Below are positions 14,003-16,554 of a stretch of 16,554 nucleotides of DNA, piece by piece (position 1 is the stretch's first letter; every line of letters begins with the position of its first letter). A program made the translations under genes and the position numbers. Below the pieces are notes generated by a model. It ran no database searches. It saw nothing but the letters and a program-made list of their open reading frames with translations, and was not told the origin of the DNA. The stretch is from assembly GCA_034178705.1 (NCBI GenBank), contig JAXFQY010000006.1, positions 1 through 16,554 of the forward strand. Reading direction: 5' to 3'. The stretch comes from RUG12395 sp034178705 (GTDB lineage: Bacteria; Bacillota; Clostridia; Oscillospirales; CAG-272).

Positions 14003-14148
14003 GCTTTGAGGGAGTAGCTGGCTCAGTTTGAGCGGCAAGTCAACAGACTGACGGTATTGCCGTCTGGCTTGTCTTAAATAACGAGACTCAAGTATGGCGG
14101 CGCTGTACTTGGGCATTTTTGTTCAGGTGCGGTTATACCTGATTTTTT
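14003..14148 (+). ncRNA. yybP-ykoY manganese riboswitch with transcription terminator
   Basis: The leader of mntP carries the marks of the yybP-ykoY family, which senses Mn2+. The conserved 5' segment GGGAGTAGCT is at 14010-14019, and the metal-site loop AACGAGACTC is at 14079-14088. That loop opens a stem CTCAAGTA/TACTTGGG (about 14086-14093 with 14105-14112). The expression platform is a hairpin TCAGGT (14123-14128) / ACCTGA (14137-14142) followed directly by TTTTTT, lying before the ribosome site. Mn2+ binding is expected to prevent this terminator and turn on mntP, as shown for other members. The family assignment rests on these motifs and on the gene it precedes. Confidence 0.88.
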
Positions 14149-14168
14149 CTTGTCCGGAGGAACACAAA

Positions 14169-14741
14169 ATGAGCTTGCTTGAACTTTTTCTGATTGCCGT
14201 CGGACTTTCCATGGATGCGTTTGCCGTTGCTGTTTGTAAAGGGCTGGCGACACAGAAACTGGCACGTAAACACTATTTGCTGATCGGCTTGTGGTTTGGC
14301 GGGTTTCAGGCACTGATGCCAACGATCGGCTACTTTCTCGGCTCAACCTTTGAAAAGTACATCGATTCCGTGGATCACTGGGTTGCCTTTGCTCTGCTTC
14401 TGCTAATCGGCGGCAATATGCTGCGCGAAGGGCTTTCCAAGGAAGAGGGGGAAGAAGGGGATTCTTCCTTTGCTTTCCGGACCATGCTTGTTCTTGCGAT
14501 TGCGACAAGCATTGATGCGTTGGCGGTTGGAATCACTTTTGCCCTTCTGCCTGATGTAAACATTGCTGCAGCGGTTGCTTTTATCGGGGCGGTAACCTTC
14601 CTTCTGTCTGCGCTTGGACTGAAAATCGGCAATGTATTCGGTGCAAAATACAAAAGTCGGGCAGAAATTGCGGGCGGTATTATTCTGATTCTGATCGGGA
14701 CGAAAATCCTTCTGGAGCATCTTGGCGTAATCTCCTTCTGA
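14169..14741 (+). CDS. mntP: Manganese efflux pump MntP
   Basis: Inner-membrane Mn2+ exporter of 190 residues, close to the usual length of the family. It has six hydrophobic helices in two related halves. The paired signatures are LSMDAFAVAVCKGLA with Asp16 in the first helix and TSIDALAVGITFAL with Asp116 in the fourth, the acidic residues known to matter for transport in E. coli MntP. A charged loop EGLSKEEGEEGDSS separates the halves. The ATG at 14169 has CGGAGGA ten bases upstream; the frame is open back to 14094, but that part is inside the riboswitch. Its expression is set by a Mn2+ riboswitch, so it protects the cell when manganese is high. It is monocistronic, ending before a strong bidirectional terminator. 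Confidence 0.95.
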   Translation: MSLLELFLIAVGLSMDAFAVAVCKGLATQKLARKHYLLIGLWFGGFQALMPTIGYFLGSTFEKYIDSVDHWVAFALLLLIGGNMLREGLSKEEGEEGDSSFAFRTMLVLAIATSIDALAVGITFALLPDVNIAAAVAFIGAVTFLLSALGLKIGNVFGAKYKSRAEIAGGIILILIGTKILLEHLGVISF

Positions 14742-14759
14742 CAAAGGGATGACTGCGCC

Positions 14760-14787
14760 TTCCTGCCGTTTTTCGCTGTGGCGGGAA
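14760..14787 (+). other. Hairpin just after mntP
   Basis: TTCCTGCC (14760-14767) can pair with GGCGGGAA (14780-14787) with one G-U pair. No T run follows, so it is not itself a standard terminator; it may protect the 3' end or be incidental. Confidence 0.3.
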
Positions 14788-14799
14788 CCGATTGGCTTT

Positions 14800-14839
14800 C
14801 TGCAAAAAAGCACTTGCCGTAGCAAGTGCTTTTTTGCAG
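14800..14839. terminator. Bidirectional terminator between mntP and the VWA gene
   Basis: An 18-base perfect inverted repeat (14800-14817 and 14822-14839, core AAAAAAGCACTTGC) with a four-base loop. It provides a T6 run on both strands, so it can end both converging genes. Confidence 0.95.
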
Positions 14840-14873
14840 ACCAAAAGAAAAATACGGTTCAGAATCTGCGTGA

Positions 14874-16247
14874 TCAGAGAACAAGATCGCAGCACTCAAA
14901 ATCATGGTCGATATAATGTGCGATCAGTCTCGCCTTGAATTTGCGACAGTTGCAGAGAGAAGCGGCAGATCCCGAAACATCAAGATCCTCCGGAAGGACG
15001 AATTTAAGGCAGCGAACAGTTATATCACGGCATTTTTCCCCCGTGTGGGCGGGAACGGTCACGGTTTTCATGCCGCGTTTGTGTTCATGACCGTAAGAAT
15101 CAATCTCATTCAGCAGAACGGCCAGCGCAACCCGTTTCCGGGGGCAGACTTTCCGCAGGGTCACGTCAAGCTGCAGAATCCGTCCGAGAGATTCCATGTT
15201 CAGCTCTCCTGCATCAAACTCGATTGTGTCGGAGCAACCGTCAAGCGTGATATCGATGGGCTCGGGACAGCTTTCCGGAAGAATAACGGACCCGCATTCG
15301 ATCCGGATTTCCGGAGAAGGGAAGGAGACTGTATTTCCTTCGGTATCATGATACATGATTTTTTCGTTAACCTTTACGGTTCCGGTGCAGGGACCGATGT
15401 GCTCCACTTCAAAGCTGAGTTCGGCGCCTTCGCTTTTTGTTTCCCCGAGTTTATCAATTTTCCACTCAACCGTGTTGGGATTCAGCATACTTGCCGTTCC
15501 CTTAGTGGGCGAGAAGATTGAGGTGATCCGGAAGCAATCTTTCACCTGATCGGTGATCACGATATTTGTTGCACCCGGTTTCGCAATATTCCGGGCAAGG
15601 TCTTCAAACAGCTTTTCCAATTCCTCATCATCCGGGGTGATTGCCACATATGCGGAGTCGGGATCGGATGCCCATCTTTTCAGTGCCGGTTCATCAATGC
15701 CGCCGTTTCCGGAAAGTCCGATGCAGTATACGGCGATGCCCTGCAATTTTGCGAGTTCTGCGATCGGATCAGGATCGCCGCCCGCGGTCGTGACGCCGTC
15801 GGTAAACAGGACCATAACCCTTTCATTTGAAGAAGTGTCATCAAATAACTCCAGCGCTTTTGTGAAAGCGTCGGCATGATTGGTTCGTCCTCCTGACGAA
15901 AGCGCGTTTACAGCGCCGTTCAGTTCCGCAACGGAGGTAATCAATTGCGTATCCTGTACGGCGGTTCCGGAAAAGCTGACAATGCCGATTCGGCTTCCCA
16001 TTCCGATATGCCCGTCGCTGCTGCTGTCGGTTGCTTCGTCTATGATTTCGATAAATTTCTTCGCTCCGTTCTTCAGGTTGGCGAGGGGACTGCCCGCCAT
16101 ACTGCCGGAGCGATTCAGAATCAGAACAATATCGGTTGGATTCGATCGGATATCCGGCTCTGCTGTCAGGGATAATGTGATTTGGAAGGAACCGCCACAG
16201 TCAATCTGCGTGATATTCAGGTCTTTTTTTGAGTTTGTTACACCCAT
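14874..16247 (-). CDS. VWA-domain protein with altered MIDAS motif
   Basis: Protein of 457 residues. Residues 38-215 form a von Willebrand factor A domain: DIVLILNRSGSM, the hydrophobic strand RIGIVSFSGTA, GGRTNHADAF with Thr122, and VLFTDGVTT with Asp150. The metal site normally reads D-x-S-x-S, but here the first position is Asn45 (codon AAT at 16115-16113). Residues 220-457 form beta-rich, Cys-rich domains (about 14 Cys), including HIGPCTGTVKVNEKIMYHDTEG, which resembles the repeat found after VWA domains in clostridial surface or structural proteins. No signal peptide, membrane anchor or sortase motif is seen. Function unknown; a role in protein binding or in a structure assembled inside the cell, such as a spore layer, is only a guess. 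The ribosome site is weak. A 7-base-pair hairpin lies just upstream of the start. Confidence 0.85.
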   Translation of the reverse strand: MGVTNSKKDLNITQIDCGGSFQITLSLTAEPDIRSNPTDIVLILNRSGSMAGSPLANLKNGAKKFIEIIDEATDSSSDGHIGMGSRIGIVSFSGTAVQDTQLITSVAELNGAVNALSSGGRTNHADAFTKALELFDDTSSNERVMVLFTDGVTTAGGDPDPIAELAKLQGIAVYCIGLSGNGGIDEPALKRWASDPDSAYVAITPDDEELEKLFEDLARNIAKPGATNIVITDQVKDCFRITSIFSPTKGTASMLNPNTVEWKIDKLGETKSEGAELSFEVEHIGPCTGTVKVNEKIMYHDTEGNTVSFPSPEIRIECGSVILPESCPEPIDITLDGCSDTIEFDAGELNMESLGRILQLDVTLRKVCPRKRVALAVLLNEIDSYGHEHKRGMKTVTVPAHTGEKCRDITVRCLKFVLPEDLDVSGSAASLCNCRKFKARLIAHYIDHDFECCDLVL

Positions 16248-16264
16248 TTTCGCCTATTCTTTCC

Positions 16265-16290
16265 GAGCCCCATTTTGGTTAACGGGGCTC
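16265..16290. promoter_or_regulatory. Hairpin in the leader of the VWA gene
   Basis: GAGCCCC (16265-16271) pairs with GGGGCTC (16284-16290) around a 12-base loop. It lies 18 bases before the VWA start on the minus strand, without a T run in that direction, so it may affect translation or be an RNA-stability element rather than a terminator. Confidence 0.45.
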
Positions 16291-16526
16291 TTTACAAGAT
16301 ATGCGAAGAAGAAAAGGAGAGTGCCGCCGCAGCAAAACTTGACGCTGAGCAAATGCTTTTTGGACAGTCACACGGTTTTGCGAAAAACAGGGAAAATCGT
16401 CCAACGCTGTGAGCTGCAAACATTTCCTGCCGTTCCTGTGCTCTTGCAGTTTCTGTGTCGATCCGCAGTCCTTTTTATGGACGGAATCCTGCAGAAGCAA
16501 GGATGGGAGCATCTTTTTTACAAAAA
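16291..16526. other. Intergenic region upstream of the VWA gene
   Basis: No gene with a start signal is seen on either strand. An open frame of 77 codons on the minus strand (16512-16279) lacks a ribosome site and any protein-like pattern. The VWA promoter should lie here, but I find no pair of -35 and -10 boxes good enough to call. Confidence 0.5.
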
Positions 16527-16527
16527 G

Positions 16528-16553
16528 AAAAAAGCCGCTTACGCGACTTTTTT
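16528..16553 (-). terminator. Terminator of a minus-strand gene beyond the right edge
   Basis: AAAAAAG-x-CGC (16528-16538) pairs with GCG-x-CTTTTTT (16543-16553). On the minus strand position x forms a G-U pair, while on the plus strand it is a C/A mismatch, which suggests the minus-strand RNA is the working one. It would end a gene located past 16554. Confidence 0.75.
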
Positions 16554-16554
16554 G

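Noticed and set aside
14094..14168. Upstream extension of MntP
   Set aside because: This stretch is the riboswitch expression platform, and the ATG at 14169 has the ribosome site and the conserved N-terminus.
1..16554. Search for CRISPR arrays, insertion sequences, attachment sites, toxin-antitoxin pairs and tRNA or rRNA genes
   Set aside because: No regularly spaced repeats, transposase or integrase motifs, long terminal repeats, toxin-antitoxin pairs or structured RNA genes other than the riboswitch were seen by eye.

Overview
The window looks like a chromosomal segment of a Gram-positive, medium-GC anaerobe of the class Clostridia (gut Oscillospirales/Eubacteriales type). This is inferred from strong AGGAGG-type ribosome binding sites, short lipoprotein signals ending in a lipobox Cys, near-consensus sigma-A promoters with 17-base spacers, a yybP-ykoY manganese riboswitch in front of mntP, and DUF2975, DUF6440 and GyrI-like families common in that group. 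No species can be named. I see no rRNA, tRNA, CRISPR array, IS element or phage gene.

Region 1 (1-3046, all plus strand) is a tightly packed run of small genes: a lipoprotein, a DUF2975 membrane protein, a DUF6440 protein of 59 residues, a four-helix membrane protein that is broken in this sequence by two homopolymer frameshifts, a second small membrane protein, an alpha/beta hydrolase, and a stand-alone GyrI-like effector-binding protein. Three junctions are 4-base ATGA overlaps, so translation is probably coupled. No shared function is evident, and the operon promoter lies left of the window.

Region 2 (3162-6240, minus strand) is a self-contained import operon: a Crp/Fnr-type regulator, a substrate-binding lipoprotein, an ABC permease and an ATPase of the nitrate/sulfonate/taurine/HMP class. 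A perfect sigma-A promoter drives it, and a perfect TGTTCC-N4-GGAACA palindrome sits just after the predicted transcription start, as expected for repression, perhaps by the regulator itself.

Region 3 (6249-12265) resembles a carbohydrate-use locus. An AraC-type regulator diverges from a family-1-like solute-binding lipoprotein. After a terminator comes a two-gene operon: a 672-residue six-hairpin-glycosidase-like protein and a GH43-like beta-propeller lipoprotein. No sugar permease is present, so the binding protein must rely on permeases encoded elsewhere.

Region 4 (12310-16554) holds housekeeping and miscellaneous genes: a double-Nudix fusion protein, a zinc-ribbon membrane protein, the Mn2+ riboswitch with mntP, and a von Willebrand factor A protein whose first metal-binding Asp is replaced by Asn. 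Clear intrinsic terminators separate the units.

Nothing here amounts to a clearly new defence or mobile system. The points most worth a second look are the double frameshift, the Crp/Fnr operator arrangement, the glycosidase locus without permeases, and the altered MIDAS motif.
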